Shown: in pieces, positions 1 to 8,841 of the stretch | How the letters are laid out: each line of letters opens with the position of its first letter | Numbering within the stretch: position 1 is the first letter of the stretch | Origin: CAVTWD01 sp963738325 | GTDB taxonomy: Bacteria > Actinomycetota > Acidimicrobiia > Acidimicrobiales > Ilumatobacteraceae | DNA: 64,000 nt | Reading direction: 5' to 3' | Assembly (NCBI GenBank): GCA_963738325.1 | Contig: CAVTWD010000001.1 | Span: forward strand, 1,116,001 to 1,180,000 | Made by a program: the position numbers and the translations under genes | The notes under the pieces: generated by a model | The model's input: only the letters and a program-made list of their open reading frames with translations | The model's database searches: none | Told to the model about the DNA's origin: nothing

Positions 1-1
1 G

Positions 2-562
2 GCGCTCCTGGCTCAGACGACCCTCTCCCACCGCGACTGGGCCGACGTGGCCGATGCGACCCGCGAGCGGTACCCGGGGCTGTGGACGCCGGGGCGTTCG
101 GACCTCTGCTTCGCCACCACGAACCGCCAATCGGCGCTCATGGCCATGGCGCCGCGGTGTGACGCGGTCATCGTCATCGGCTCGGCGAACTCCTCGAACA
201 CGCGTGCGCTGGAGAAGCTGGCCTGGGAAGCCGGCTGCCCTCGCGTGCACCGCGTGAACCATGTGGCCGAGGTGCCGGAGGACTTGTCGGGGACGGTCGG
301 AGTGACCGCCGGTGCCTCCGCGCCCGAGGAGCTCGTCGAGGAAGTCGTGGCCCGCCTGGCCCCTCGACGCGGCGTCGAGGCCGTGAGGATCACCGACGAG
401 GATGAGTACTTCCCGCCGCCGCGCAACATCCGGGACCTCCAAGCTGCCATCGAGACGGCCGCCACGGTGCTGCTCGGGGGTCCGTACGCGGGGCGACCTG
501 GTGTCGACGACCGGGCGCTGGCCGCCAGTGAGGTGCTCGCCGACCTTCGTGACGGCGGCTGA
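2..562 (+). CDS. ispH: 4-hydroxy-3-methylbut-2-enyl diphosphate reductase, C-terminal part
   Basis: This is the C-terminal 186 residues of IspH (LytB), the iron-sulfur enzyme that performs the last step of the MEP isoprenoid pathway, making IPP and DMAPP. The gene starts before the window. Visible family motifs are QTTLS near the left edge, DLCFATTNRQ with the third cluster-ligating cysteine, GSANSSNT, and GVTAGASAPE, which holds the substrate-binding serine. The frame is read from base 2 to a TGA. It faces the acyl-CoA dehydrogenase gene tail to tail with 12 bases between stops. The family call is secure; the two N-terminal cysteines cannot be seen. Confidence 0.95.
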   Translation, partial: ALLAQTTLSHRDWADVADATRERYPGLWTPGRSDLCFATTNRQSALMAMAPRCDAVIVIGSANSSNTRALEKLAWEAGCPRVHRVNHVAEVPEDLSGTVGVTAGASAPEELVEEVVARLAPRRGVEAVRITDEDEYFPPPRNIRDLQAAIETAATVLLGGPYAGRPGVDDRALAASEVLADLRDGG

Positions 563-574
563 GCGGGCCTCTCG

Positions 575-1786
575 TCAGTTCCGGGGCACGTCCTTCCAGG
601 GGAGGTCGCGGTCGACGCGGACGTCCCCCGGGAGCCCGAGCACGCGCTCGCCGAGGATGTTGCGCATGACCTCGGACGTGCCACCCTCGATGGAGTTGGC
701 GCGGCTGCGGAGGAAGGCCTTCTGCACGGTGTTGGAGTCCATGGCCGTCTCGGGACGGACCATGTCGTAGGACTCGTAGAGCATGCCGTCGGCGCCCATG
801 AGCTCGATGCAGAAGTCGTAGATCCGCTTGTTGGCCTCGGCATAGGCCAACTTGCTCGTCGAGCCCTCCGGACCGGGTGTGCCCATCTTCCGGTTCTGCG
901 CGGCGCGGAGGTTGGTGAGCCGGTTGACCTCGGCCTCGCTCCACAACCGGACGAGGCGATCCTGCGTGGCGAGATCCTTGCGGCCGGCGGGCAGGTCCTG
1001 CCACAGCCGAACGGCCGCCGCGATCGGGCCGGAGCCCTGCGGGGCGATGGCGCCGCCGATCGAGACGCGCTCGTTCATGAGCGTGGTGAGCGAGACGCGC
1101 CAGCCGTCGCCGGGCGCACCGAGACGAGCCGAGTCGGGGATCCGCGCGTCGGTGAAGTACACCTCGTTGAACTCGGCTTCGCCGGTGATCTGCCGCAGCG
1201 GGCGGACGTGGACCCCGGGACCTTGCATATCGACCACGAAGGCCGTGAGGCCGGCGTGCTTGGGCACGTCGGGATCGGTGCGCACGACGAGGAGCCCCCA
1301 GCGCGACATGTGGGCCAAGGTCGTCCACACCTTCTGCCCGTTGACGATCCACTCGTCGCCGTCGCGAACCCCTCGAGACGAGAGGCCGGCGAAGTCCGAA
1401 CCCGAGCCCGGCTCGCTGAAGAGCTGGCACCACACTTCCTCGCCGGTGAAGAGCAGGCGCAACAGCCGGTCCTTCTGCGCATCGGTGCCCCATTCGACGA
1501 CCGTCGGCCCGCACATGCCGTGCCCGATCGGGTTGCGGTGGTACGGGTTCGGCCCGCCCGCGCGGAAGATCCGCTCGTTGATCGTCCGCTGCAGCGTGGG
1601 GCTGAGGCCGAGGCCGCCGCGGCCGACGGGGAAGTGCACCCACGCCAGGCCCTTGTCGAACTGCGCGCCGAGGAAGTCCGTGCTCGATGTGAGGGCTGGC
1701 GGATGCTCCTGCAGCAGCTCGTCGATCAGGTCGGAGACCTTGCGCTCGTCGGTCGTCACAGGGGCTTCGGCAACAGTCGTCATCAC
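575..1786 (-). CDS. acyl-CoA dehydrogenase family protein
   Basis: A 403-residue acyl-CoA dehydrogenase, an FAD enzyme that introduces the alpha-beta double bond in acyl-CoA thioesters in the cytoplasm. Length is normal for the family. The flavin/substrate signature QLFSEPGSGSDFAGL lies near residue 120, a WTTLAH strand follows, and the C-terminal helix with SIEGGTSEVMRNILGERVLG is typical of members that act on unusual substrates such as branched chains or sterols. Two ATG codons are adjacent at the start (1786 and 1783) and no clear ribosome-binding site precedes them. The acyl-CoA synthetase at 2540 lies nearby on the other strand, which suggests a shared acyl-CoA pathway. The exact substrate is not readable. 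Confidence 0.93.
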   Translation of the reverse strand: MMTTVAEAPVTTDERKVSDLIDELLQEHPPALTSSTDFLGAQFDKGLAWVHFPVGRGGLGLSPTLQRTINERIFRAGGPNPYHRNPIGHGMCGPTVVEWGTDAQKDRLLRLLFTGEEVWCQLFSEPGSGSDFAGLSSRGVRDGDEWIVNGQKVWTTLAHMSRWGLLVVRTDPDVPKHAGLTAFVVDMQGPGVHVRPLRQITGEAEFNEVYFTDARIPDSARLGAPGDGWRVSLTTLMNERVSIGGAIAPQGSGPIAAAVRLWQDLPAGRKDLATQDRLVRLWSEAEVNRLTNLRAAQNRKMGTPGPEGSTSKLAYAEANKRIYDFCIELMGADGMLYESYDMVRPETAMDSNTVQKAFLRSRANSIEGGTSEVMRNILGERVLGLPGDVRVDRDLPWKDVPRN

Positions 1787-1831
1787 TTGCGATGTTACCG
1801 ACGGGTTTGGTCGCGGTTCGAATCAGTCCCG

Positions 1832-2506
1832 TCAGTTGTAGGGGGCCATGAGCCGCGCCAGCTCGGCCCGCTCCCCCTCGAGCCCGGGCAGGAGAGCGCG
1901 GAGGGCGAGCACCCAGCGCAGCGATACGGCGTCGCGGCGCTCCTGGAAGATGCCCTTCAGGTTGGCCAGGAGCCTGGCCAGGATGCTGAGCCTCGGCACT
2001 GGTTCGAGCCAGTCGACGTCCCAGCTCGCGCCCGGCCCGGCCACGGTGCGGTAGAGGCGCTGGCAGCCGTCGGGGTCGAGCAACTGGCCACCGTGGAAGG
2101 CATCGACGAACACCGTCGGATCGACCTTGTCCCGCAGCAGGAAATGGCCCGGCATCCCGACGCCCGACATCGGCACGCCGATACGCCGGCCGACTTCCAT
2201 GGCGAGGACCGACAGCGAGATGGGGATGCCCAGCCGCCGGTCGAGCACATCCGACAAGAAGGAGTTCCGCGGGTCGTAGTAGTCGTCGCGGTTGCCGGCG
2301 AAGCGGCCCGAGCCGAAGAGGTGGACCACCAACCGGTCGAGGGTGGGTGCGGGGCACGACGCGGCGAGATCGTCGAGGCGACCGAGGTAGTCGTCGACGT
2401 CAAGTGAGGGATCCGCATGGGCCGCGATGAGGAGCGCGGTCCGGTCGAGGGGGATGGCCGCATCAGGGAGGGCGACGAGGGCCGCGAACCGATCGGTGGC
2501 CTCCAT
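1832..2506 (-). CDS. transglutaminase-like / SirB1 family protein
   Basis: A 224-residue protein of the SirB1-like transglutaminase-fold family. The conserved core runs YYDPRNSFLSDVLDRR, then LGIPISLSVLAMEVGRR, then GVGMPGHFLLR, ending with an acidic DAFHGGQLLD segment and a C-terminal helical region with NLKGIFQERRD. The family is widespread and usually lacks a proven reaction. The start ATG at 2506 was chosen because it begins the conserved domain; the frame stays open much further upstream only as a shadow of the opposite gene. The gene is divergent from the acyl-CoA synthetase with 33 bases between starts, so both promoters must lie in or near that gap. Function remains general. Confidence 0.85.
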   Translation of the reverse strand: MEATDRFAALVALPDAAIPLDRTALLIAAHADPSLDVDDYLGRLDDLAASCPAPTLDRLVVHLFGSGRFAGNRDDYYDPRNSFLSDVLDRRLGIPISLSVLAMEVGRRIGVPMSGVGMPGHFLLRDKVDPTVFVDAFHGGQLLDPDGCQRLYRTVAGPGASWDVDWLEPVPRLSILARLLANLKGIFQERRDAVSLRWVLALRALLPGLEGERAELARLMAPYN

Positions 2507-2539
2507 GCCCCAAAGGTACCGTCGGCTAGCTTCCGCACC

Positions 2540-4084
2540 ATGTACCCCGGGGACTTCGCCAGCTCGACGCCCGATGTCGCCGCGCAGGTCATGGCGACGA
2601 CGGGCGAGGTCACCACCTACGCGGAGTTCGACGCGGCGGCCAACCGCCTCTCGCAGCTCTTCGCGTCCGCGGGCCTGGCCCCGGGCGACCACATCGCGTT
2701 CAGCCTGGAGAACCATCCCCGGTTCTTCGAGGTGGCGTGGGGGGCGCACTATGCGGGGCTGCGTTACACCGCGGCTTCGTCGCGGCTGACCGCCGGCGAG
2801 CTCGAGTACATCGTCAACGACTGCGGAGCACTGGCCTTCCTGACGTCGTACTACCGAGCCGAGCCGGCCGGGCAGATCCTCGACACGACTCCGGAGGTGC
2901 GCCTCCGCCTGATGCTCGACGGCGTCATCGACGGGTACCCCTCTTATGAGGAGGCGGTGGCGCGGTTCCCGGCCGAGCCGTTGCCCGATCGCCGCGAGGG
3001 CTCCGACATGCTGTACTCCTCGGGCACGACGGGTCGGCCGAAGGGGGTCAAGACGCCCGTCCCGGACGTGCCCCTCGGCACGGATCCTCCGCTCGTCTTG
3101 TTGGTCAAGGCGCTGTTCGGGTTCGAACAGGACATGACGTATCTGTCGCCGGCGCCGCTGTACCACGCGGCTCCGCTGCGCTTCAACATGTGCGTGCACC
3201 GGATCGGTGGGACCAGCGTGATCATGGAGCACTTCGAGGCGGAACAGTTCCTTGCCTTCATCGAGCGGTACCGGGTCACGCACACCCAGGTCGTGCCGAC
3301 GATGTTCATCCGGATCCTCAAGCTGCCAGAGGAGGTGCGGAACCGCTACGACCTCTCCTCGCTGCAGTCGGTGGTCCATGCCGCGGCGCCCTGCCCGGTG
3401 GCGGTCAAGGAGGAGATGATCCGCTGGTGGGGCCCGATCATCCACGAGTACTACGCGGGTACCGAGGGGAACGGGTTCTGCTACGTGGACTCCTCCGACT
3501 GGATGACCCACAAAGGGACCGTCGGTCGGCCCTTGTACGGCATTCTGCACATCGTGGGCGACGACGGAGAGGAGGCCCCGGTCGGTGAGGCCGGCACCAT
3601 CTACTTCGAGGCCGGCGGGGTCTTCGAGTACTACAACGACCCGGAGAAGACTGCCGAGTCCCGCGACGGGCACGGTTGGTCGACGCTCGACGACGTGGGC
3701 TACGTCGACGAGGACGGCTTCCTCTATCTCACCGATCGCAAGGCGTTCATGATCATCTCCGGTGGCGTGAACATCTATCCGCAGGAGGCGGAGAACGTCC
3801 TCGTCACGCATCCGGCCGTGCTCGATGCGGCGGTGTTCGGCGTGCCGAACGTCGAGTTCGGCGAGGAGGTGAAGGCGGTCGTCCAGCCGGCCGACCCGGC
3901 GGCGGCGGGGGCAGACCTCGAGCGCGAGCTGATCGCGTTCTGTCGCAGCCAACTGGCCGACGTGAAGTGTCCTCGCTCGATCGACTTCCGGGAGGAGCTA
4001 CCCCGGCAGCCCACCGGCAAGCTCTACAAGCGGCTGTTGAAGGACGAGTACTGGGCGGATCACGGCCGGAGCCGGATCATCTGA
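2540..4084 (+). CDS. acyl-CoA synthetase (AMP-forming, ANL superfamily)
   Basis: A 514-residue adenylate-forming acyl-CoA ligase. It activates a carboxylate to an acyl-AMP and then to a CoA thioester in the cytoplasm. The P-loop-like motif YSSGTTGRPKG lies near residue 157, YYAGTEGNG (the A5 motif) near 304, the GWSTLDDVGYVDEDGFLYLTDR hinge near 375-400, and the catalytic lysine motif PTGKLYKR close to the end. Length fits fatty-acid or aromatic-acid CoA ligases. The ATG at 2540 begins MYPGDFASS; upstream codons in frame overlap the divergent gene and were ignored. It probably supplies the acyl-CoA dehydrogenase nearby. The acid substrate cannot be told. Confidence 0.93.
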   Translation: MYPGDFASSTPDVAAQVMATTGEVTTYAEFDAAANRLSQLFASAGLAPGDHIAFSLENHPRFFEVAWGAHYAGLRYTAASSRLTAGELEYIVNDCGALAFLTSYYRAEPAGQILDTTPEVRLRLMLDGVIDGYPSYEEAVARFPAEPLPDRREGSDMLYSSGTTGRPKGVKTPVPDVPLGTDPPLVLLVKALFGFEQDMTYLSPAPLYHAAPLRFNMCVHRIGGTSVIMEHFEAEQFLAFIERYRVTHTQVVPTMFIRILKLPEEVRNRYDLSSLQSVVHAAAPCPVAVKEEMIRWWGPIIHEYYAGTEGNGFCYVDSSDWMTHKGTVGRPLYGILHIVGDDGEEAPVGEAGTIYFEAGGVFEYYNDPEKTAESRDGHGWSTLDDVGYVDEDGFLYLTDRKAFMIISGGVNIYPQEAENVLVTHPAVLDAAVFGVPNVEFGEEVKAVVQPADPAAAGADLERELIAFCRSQLADVKCPRSIDFREELPRQPTGKLYKRLLKDEYWADHGRSRII

Positions 4085-4100
4085 GCGTTCACGCGCTCAG
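4081..4100. terminator. bidirectional hairpin between convergent genes
   Basis: CTGAGCG and CGCTCAG form a perfect 7-bp stem with a 6-base loop in the 4-base gap between the convergent acyl-CoA synthetase and aldehyde dehydrogenase stops. Both stop codons lie inside or beside the stem. There is no T-run, as is common for actinobacterial terminators. The role is inferred from position and symmetry. Confidence 0.55.
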
Positions 4101-5516
4101 GACGACCAACCGCAACTCGGTCATCTCGCGCACCGAGTAGCGCGGTCCCTCGCGGGTGTTGCCGCTGTCGCGGAGGCCCCCATACGGCATCTGGTCGGCT
4201 CGCCAGGTGGGCACCTCGTTCACGAGGACGCCGCCGAAGTCCAGGGTGCCGAAGGCGCGGATCGCGGTCGTGAGGTTCTGCGTGTAGATGGCCGCCTGCA
4301 GCCCGTAGTCGGTGTGGTTGGCGAGGTCGAGCGCTTCGTCGAGCGTGTCGTACGCCTGCACGGTGACGACGGGGCCGAAGACCTCCCGCACGCAGACCTT
4401 CATGTCGGGCTGCACGTCGGTGAGCACGGTGGGCAGGAGCACGCCTTCTCGAGTGACCTCGCCGCCCACTGCGACCTTCGCGCCTTGCGCGACGGCCTCG
4501 TCGATCCATCCCGTCACCCGATCGCGCTCGCCGGTCGAGATGAGGGCCGAGACGTCGGTCGCCTCGTCCAGCGGGTCACCGACGACGAGCTGGCTGACCC
4601 GTTCGACGAGCGCAGCGGTGAAGTCGTCGGCGATGGAGCGGTGCGCGTAGACGCGCTGGGTGGAGATGCAGCTTTGCCCGGCATGGCTGAACCCGGCGAC
4701 CTTGATCTTGTCGGCGGCTTGGTGCCAGTCGCCGTCGGGCTCGAGGATCACCGGGGCGTTGTTGCCCAACTCCAGCCCGACGCGTTTGCGTGGGGCTCTG
4801 GCCCGTATCCCCCAACCGACGTCGGGCGACCCGGTGAACGTGATCATCGCGATGTCGGGATGGTCGACGAGCGCGTTGCCGACCGTCGCCCCGCCGCCGG
4901 TGACGACGCTGAGCTCGCCGGCTGGGAGCCCGCACTCGTCGATGAGCATCTCGGCCAGGGTGATGGCGGAGAACGGCGTCTGGCTCGCCGGCTTGAGCAC
5001 CACGGGGCAGCCCGCGGCGATGGCCGGAGCGAGCTTGTGCGCCACCAGGTTCAAGGGGAAGTTGAACGGGCTGATCGCGCCGACGACGCCAATCGGGACA
5101 CGGAGGGTGAATCCGAGCTTGGCCTCGCCCGGGGCGGACGCGTCGAGGGGCACCATCTCGCCGACGAGGCTGCGAGCCTCGACTGCGGCGAACTGGAACG
5201 TGCCGACGGCCCGCTCCGCTTCCACCCGCGCCGTCTTCAGGGGCTTGGCCGCCTCCTCGGCGATGATGCGGGCGAACGCGTCACGCCGCTCGGCGAGAAG
5301 GGCCGCCGCCCGATCGAGGATCTCGGCCCGCCGCCACGCCGGAAGGCGCTGAGCTTCGAGGGCTCGCCGGCCGGTCCTCACGGCACGGTCGACGTCTTCG
5401 GCCGTGCAGGCCGGCACGGCGCCGATCACCGCGTCGTTGTAGGGCGAGGTCACGGAGAGGGCCTCGTCGCTGATGAAACGCTCGCCCGCTAGGGGCAGCG
5501 GACGCACGTCGGACAT
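4089..5516 (-). CDS. aldehyde dehydrogenase family protein
   Basis: A 475-residue NAD(P)-dependent aldehyde dehydrogenase that oxidises an aldehyde to the acid. Domain order is complete: the PFNFPLNLVAHKLAPA cofactor strand, FTGSPDVGWGI, the general-base glutamate in GLELGNNAP near residue 250, the catalytic cysteine in GQSCISTQR near 282, and the C-terminal oligomerisation strand. The LELGNN variant of the usual LELGGN resembles succinate-semialdehyde and lactaldehyde-type members. The start ATG at 5516 is 21 bases from the divergent glycerophosphodiesterase ATG, so leaderless transcription is likely for at least one of them. The aldehyde substrate is unknown. Confidence 0.93.
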   Translation of the reverse strand: MSDVRPLPLAGERFISDEALSVTSPYNDAVIGAVPACTAEDVDRAVRTGRRALEAQRLPAWRRAEILDRAAALLAERRDAFARIIAEEAAKPLKTARVEAERAVGTFQFAAVEARSLVGEMVPLDASAPGEAKLGFTLRVPIGVVGAISPFNFPLNLVAHKLAPAIAAGCPVVLKPASQTPFSAITLAEMLIDECGLPAGELSVVTGGGATVGNALVDHPDIAMITFTGSPDVGWGIRARAPRKRVGLELGNNAPVILEPDGDWHQAADKIKVAGFSHAGQSCISTQRVYAHRSIADDFTAALVERVSQLVVGDPLDEATDVSALISTGERDRVTGWIDEAVAQGAKVAVGGEVTREGVLLPTVLTDVQPDMKVCVREVFGPVVTVQAYDTLDEALDLANHTDYGLQAAIYTQNLTTAIRAFGTLDFGGVLVNEVPTWRADQMPYGGLRDSGNTREGPRYSVREMTELRLVVLSA

Positions 5517-5537
5517 GAAGAGGACGATACTGCCGGT
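5517..5537. promoter_or_regulatory. 21-bp divergent start region
   Basis: Only 21 bases separate the ATG codons of the divergent aldehyde dehydrogenase and glycerophosphodiesterase genes. That is too short for two leaders with ribosome-binding sites, and no purine-rich site is seen on either side. Promoters must overlap the opposing coding regions, and leaderless mRNAs are the simplest reading (inference). Confidence 0.4.
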
Positions 5538-6317
5538 ATGGCGAACCGGTTCCCCTTCCTGGATCACCCTTTGCCGATCGCGTTCTCCCATGCCGGCGGC
5601 GGCGAGGAGAACATCGAGAACTCCTGGCCCGCCTTCGAGGCGACGGTTGCGCTCGGTTACAGGTACCTCGAGACCGACTGCGTGGCCACCCGTGACGGCG
5701 TGCTGCTCCTGTACCACGACACCTCGCTCGACGGGATGACCGACCGGCGGGGCGACATCTCGACGCTCGACTACGCCGAGGTCAGCCAAGCCCGCATCTA
5801 CGGCAAGGAACCGATTCCGCGGCTCGACGAGGTGATCGACCGCTGGCCGGATCTGCGCCTCAACCTCGAGCCCAAGAGCGACCAGGCGGTGGAGCCGCTG
5901 ATCGACTGGATCCGCCGCACGAACAAGCTCGATCAAGTATGCGTCGGTTCGTTCGCCGACAGGCGGATCCGACGGATGCGGGAGGCGCTCGGCCCGGGTC
6001 TGTGCACGTCGATCGGTCCCGTCCCGGTGGGAGCGCTGCGCCTGTCGAGCTGGGGCGTCCCGTTCGTCGACCGCCTCGTGACGGGAAGCGGCGCTGCCTG
6101 CGTCCAGGTCCCCGTGAAGGAGTCGGTCGTGCCCATCGTCGACGGCCGCTTCGTCGACCGCTGCCACGAGTTGGACCTCCAGGTCCAGGTGTGGACGATC
6201 GACAGCCCCAACGAGATCAACGACCTCCTCGACCTCGGGGCCGACGGCATCATGACCAACCGCCCCACCGTGCTGAAAGCGGTGCTCCAGGAACGAGGGG
6301 TCTGGACAGACAACTGA
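5538..6317 (+). CDS. glycerophosphodiester phosphodiesterase
   Basis: A 259-residue GDPD-family TIM-barrel enzyme that hydrolyses glycerophosphodiesters to glycerol 3-phosphate and an alcohol. The metal and catalytic motif is seen as SHAGGGEENIENSWPAF near residue 16 (His, Glu-Asn), the second half as YHDTSLDGMTDRRG near 66, the metal-binding LNLEPKSD near 110, and the C-terminal VQVWTIDSPNEINDLLDLGADGIMTNRP. HAGG replaces the commoner HRG, a variation found in part of the family. No signal peptide is present, so a cytoplasmic site is likely. It is transcribed away from the aldehyde dehydrogenase and is followed by a gene-free stretch with a palindromic repeat. Confidence 0.92.
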   Translation: MANRFPFLDHPLPIAFSHAGGGEENIENSWPAFEATVALGYRYLETDCVATRDGVLLLYHDTSLDGMTDRRGDISTLDYAEVSQARIYGKEPIPRLDEVIDRWPDLRLNLEPKSDQAVEPLIDWIRRTNKLDQVCVGSFADRRIRRMREALGPGLCTSIGPVPVGALRLSSWGVPFVDRLVTGSGAACVQVPVKESVVPIVDGRFVDRCHELDLQVQVWTIDSPNEINDLLDLGADGIMTNRPTVLKAVLQERGVWTDN

Positions 6318-6413
6318 CCTGCAGTGGCGAGCGGTCGCGCTCCGCTCGCTGCACGCCACGCCGTCCTCGACTTCCCCTCCCCGCCCCGGGGTACAACTCT
6401 CCCGCGCTCATTT

Positions 6414-6441
6414 GGCAACGAATCGGCGAAGAATCGTTGCC
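6414..6441. repeat. 28-bp palindromic repeat, copy 1
   Basis: GGCAACGAATCGGC followed by a degenerate inverse half ending AATCGTTGCC; two central positions are mismatched. This is the same unit as at 21910, 21939 and 46487. It lies in the 317-base gene-free region between 6318 and 6634, where I see nothing else that can be named. Confidence 0.75.
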
Positions 6442-6634
6442 CCACGGGTGCCGAACGAACTGTCCGTGGAGGCGGGCGTTGCTGGGCGAGGATTCGGCGG
6501 CGGGCGGCGCACTGAGGGACCGAGCGTCCGTCTGAGGGGGATCTCTGTTGCACCCCTTCCACATGATCGGGGGCGAACCGGTCGGCGTCGTCGGGAGACG
6601 CCCCGCCGCCGCTCACACGTTCCACGAGGCGTAG

Positions 6635-7114
6635 ATGTCCCAGACCGAACCCCTCCCCGAGTCGCCGCACTACTTCGGAGATGATCCATATCGGACGTGG
6701 CGGCTCTTCGGGCCGCTCGGCCCCAGCACGCGCAAGCGAGTCGACCTCACGCGGCGGCGAGTCGTCGCCACGCTCCGCGACCTCGACGCGGAAGCCGTCG
6801 ACCTGATTCGTCGGCGCCGCGATGCCCTCGACGAGGCGCTTGAGGTGCACGAGACCCTCTGGCCGCGCTTGGCGTGGCCGCATCCCAGGCGACCGCCACG
6901 GCCCGACCGGCCACCACTGCCCGCGGTGCCCGTCGGCGCCCGCTGGGTGTCAGGCTGCGAGCTGCGACGAACCTGCCTCGCTCTGCTGCGGATTCACGGC
7001 ACGCTGACACTGTTCGAGCTGCACACAGCCCTCCACCTCGCGGGATGCGCCATCTGCAGTCGCCATCCGACAAAGGCGTTGGCCGAGGCGAGGGCTATAG
7101 ATTTCAGGGTATGA
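6635..7114 (+). pseudogene. hypothetical gene, N-terminal part, split by the integrative element
   Basis: An open frame of 159 codons beginning MSQTEPLPESPHYFGDD. The C-terminal portion LRRTCLALLRIHGTLTLFELHTALHLAGCAICSRHPTKALA looks like a conserved helical domain, then abruptly turns into unrelated residues (EARAIDFRV) and stops. The natural continuation, DAMRFEVQAGRAER, is found 8.0 kb away at 15091 on the same strand. I therefore read this as a host gene interrupted by the element whose integrase starts at 7111. The chance stop of this frame overlaps that ATG as ATGA. No function is known for the protein. Confidence 0.7.
7082..7086 (+). other. putative attL core (GCCGA)
   Basis: Host-gene codons AAG GCG TTG GCC GA are followed by sequence that no longer fits the host protein. 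The same GCCGA occurs at 15088, where the host frame resumes with DAMRFEV. Serine integrases cross over in short cores, so a 5-8 base identity is expected. The left and right extended cores read GCCGAGGC and GCCGACGC. Confidence 0.5.
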
Positions 7115-8556
7115 CCACGAGCCCTGAGCAACATCGTCCCGCCGCCCTCTACTGCCGCATCTCCAAGGACTCCGAGCGCAAGGGCCTCGGCGTCGAGCGC
7201 CAGGAGAAGCTGTGCCGCTCCCTCGCCCGCCGGCTGGGCTGGCGGGTGGCGGCCGAGCACGTCTTCGTGGACAACGACCTCAGCGCCTTCTCGGGGAAGC
7301 GCCGGCCGGCGTTCGCGGCGATGGTGGAGGCGATCAAGGACGGCGAGGTGGCGGCGCTGGTCGCCTACCACCCCGACCGGATCACCCGCAGCCCGATCGA
7401 GCTGGAGGGCCTGATCGACCTCCTCGACGCCCATCGGGTGGAGGTGGCGACGGTGATCGGCGGCGCCTACGACCTGACCACCTCCACCGGGCGGATGCAG
7501 GCTCGTATCGTCGGCGCGGTGGCCCGCCAGTCGAGCGAGCAGACCTCGGAGCGGATCAAGGACCAGCAGGTGCAGGCGGCCGAGCGGGGCCGGTGGCACG
7601 GCGGGCGCTACCCGTACGGCGTGGGCGTCGCCCGGGACACCGACGGCCGGCCGGTGAAGGGAGCGAAGCCCTTCCTGGTGGAGCACGAGGCCGAGGAGGT
7701 GCGCTGGATGGCGACGGCGGTTCTCGAGGGCCGGTCGCTGCTGTCGATCGAGCGGGAGCTCAACGCCCGGGGCGTGGCGGCGCCCGGGGGCGGCCGGTGG
7801 AACTACCCCGAGGTGCGCAAGCTGCTGACCACGCCGGCCACGGCCGGCAAGCGGGGCCGCAACGGCCAGGTGGTCGGCACCCTGACCGACTGGCCGGCCG
7901 TGCTCGACGCCGACACCTGGGAGGCGGTGAGGGCGGTGCTGGAGGCCCGGGGCCGGCGCCGCACCCGCGCCCCCCACCGCTACGTCCTCACGAACTTCGT
8001 CTGGTCGGCCGCCGGCCAGCCCATGCACAGCGCCCGCGACTCCCACAGCGATGGTGGTCGCCGCCTCTACTCCGGGCCGGGGGCGTGGGCGGTGGCGGCC
8101 GAGCTGGAGGACCTCGTGGAGCAGTTCGTGCTGCGGGCGACGGATCGCCTGGCGCTGCCGGTGGTGGCGACCAAGCGCGACGTGGGCCCGGCGGCCGAGA
8201 TCGCCCGCCTCGAACGCAAGCTGGACGGCCTGGTGCTGCAGCACAACCGCGACGAAATCACCGACCGCCAGCTCGCCCTCGGCAGCGCCGACCTGCGCGC
8301 CCGCATCGACGCCGTCCGACTCCGCCTGGCGGCCGTGCCCACGCCGACGCCGTCGAAGGTGGCGGCGCTGCTGGGGCGGCCGGGCGAGCTGCGGGCACGG
8401 TGGGGCGGACTCGACTTCGAGACCCTGCGGGCCGTGTTCGCCGCCCTCGGGCTGCGCGTCGAGGTCGGCCCCACGATCGTGGACGGCCGCCGGCTACCGC
8501 TGGCCGACCGGGTGACCGTGGACCTCACGAAGCTGCCCAAGCTGATGCACGGTTGA
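7111..8556 (+). CDS. large serine recombinase (integrase)
   Basis: A 481-residue large serine recombinase that would integrate and, with its excisionase, excise the surrounding element. The resolvase domain (about residues 10-150) carries the nucleophile in YCRISKD (Ser18) and the catalytic HPDRITRS arginine region. The recombinase domain follows (about 170-275, GGRYPYGV to WNYPEVRKLL). A coiled-coil-like segment near 370-400 (EIARLERKLDGLV) follows. The usual zinc-ribbon cysteines are missing: the equivalent place reads VLTNFVWSAAGQPMHS. The ATG at 7111 directly follows attL, as expected for an integrase next to its attachment site; longer in-frame starts would lie in host DNA. Confidence 0.93.
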   Translation: MTTSPEQHRPAALYCRISKDSERKGLGVERQEKLCRSLARRLGWRVAAEHVFVDNDLSAFSGKRRPAFAAMVEAIKDGEVAALVAYHPDRITRSPIELEGLIDLLDAHRVEVATVIGGAYDLTTSTGRMQARIVGAVARQSSEQTSERIKDQQVQAAERGRWHGGRYPYGVGVARDTDGRPVKGAKPFLVEHEAEEVRWMATAVLEGRSLLSIERELNARGVAAPGGGRWNYPEVRKLLTTPATAGKRGRNGQVVGTLTDWPAVLDADTWEAVRAVLEARGRRRTRAPHRYVLTNFVWSAAGQPMHSARDSHSDGGRRLYSGPGAWAVAAELEDLVEQFVLRATDRLALPVVATKRDVGPAAEIARLERKLDGLVLQHNRDEITDRQLALGSADLRARIDAVRLRLAAVPTPTPSKVAALLGRPGELRARWGGLDFETLRAVFAALGLRVEVGPTIVDGRRLPLADRVTVDLTKLPKLMHG

Positions 8557-8841
8557 TGCTCCGGGGCATCATGCGCGCATCGGCGCTCGGCGCGGTCTAA
8601 CGTGGTCGTCCGACCGCTTCCGACTGACAGCCGGGAGCGTGGCCTCCCACCGCCGACATGGGCGGCACCGGAGGCAAGGCCCGTCGCCGGACCCGACAAC
8701 CGGCGAGCGCACAGGCAGGGTCCGAGCCTGATGGCCCGGGCCTGACCTTTCTCCCATCAACCGTCCGGGGCCGAGCCGGGAGATCCTCGCCGCCACATCG
8801 GCAGCGACCGTGAGTGGACACGAGCGCCAAGGAGGCGCCCT

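Noticed and set aside
1832..3952. Minus-strand 706-codon frame covering the SirB1-like gene and the acyl-CoA synthetase
   Set aside because: Only the part from 2506 down has conserved sequence; the rest is antisense to the synthetase.
6874..7110. N-terminal extension of the integrase upstream of 7111
   Set aside because: The extension overlaps the host gene fragment in another frame, and the family starts close to the Y-R-S motif.
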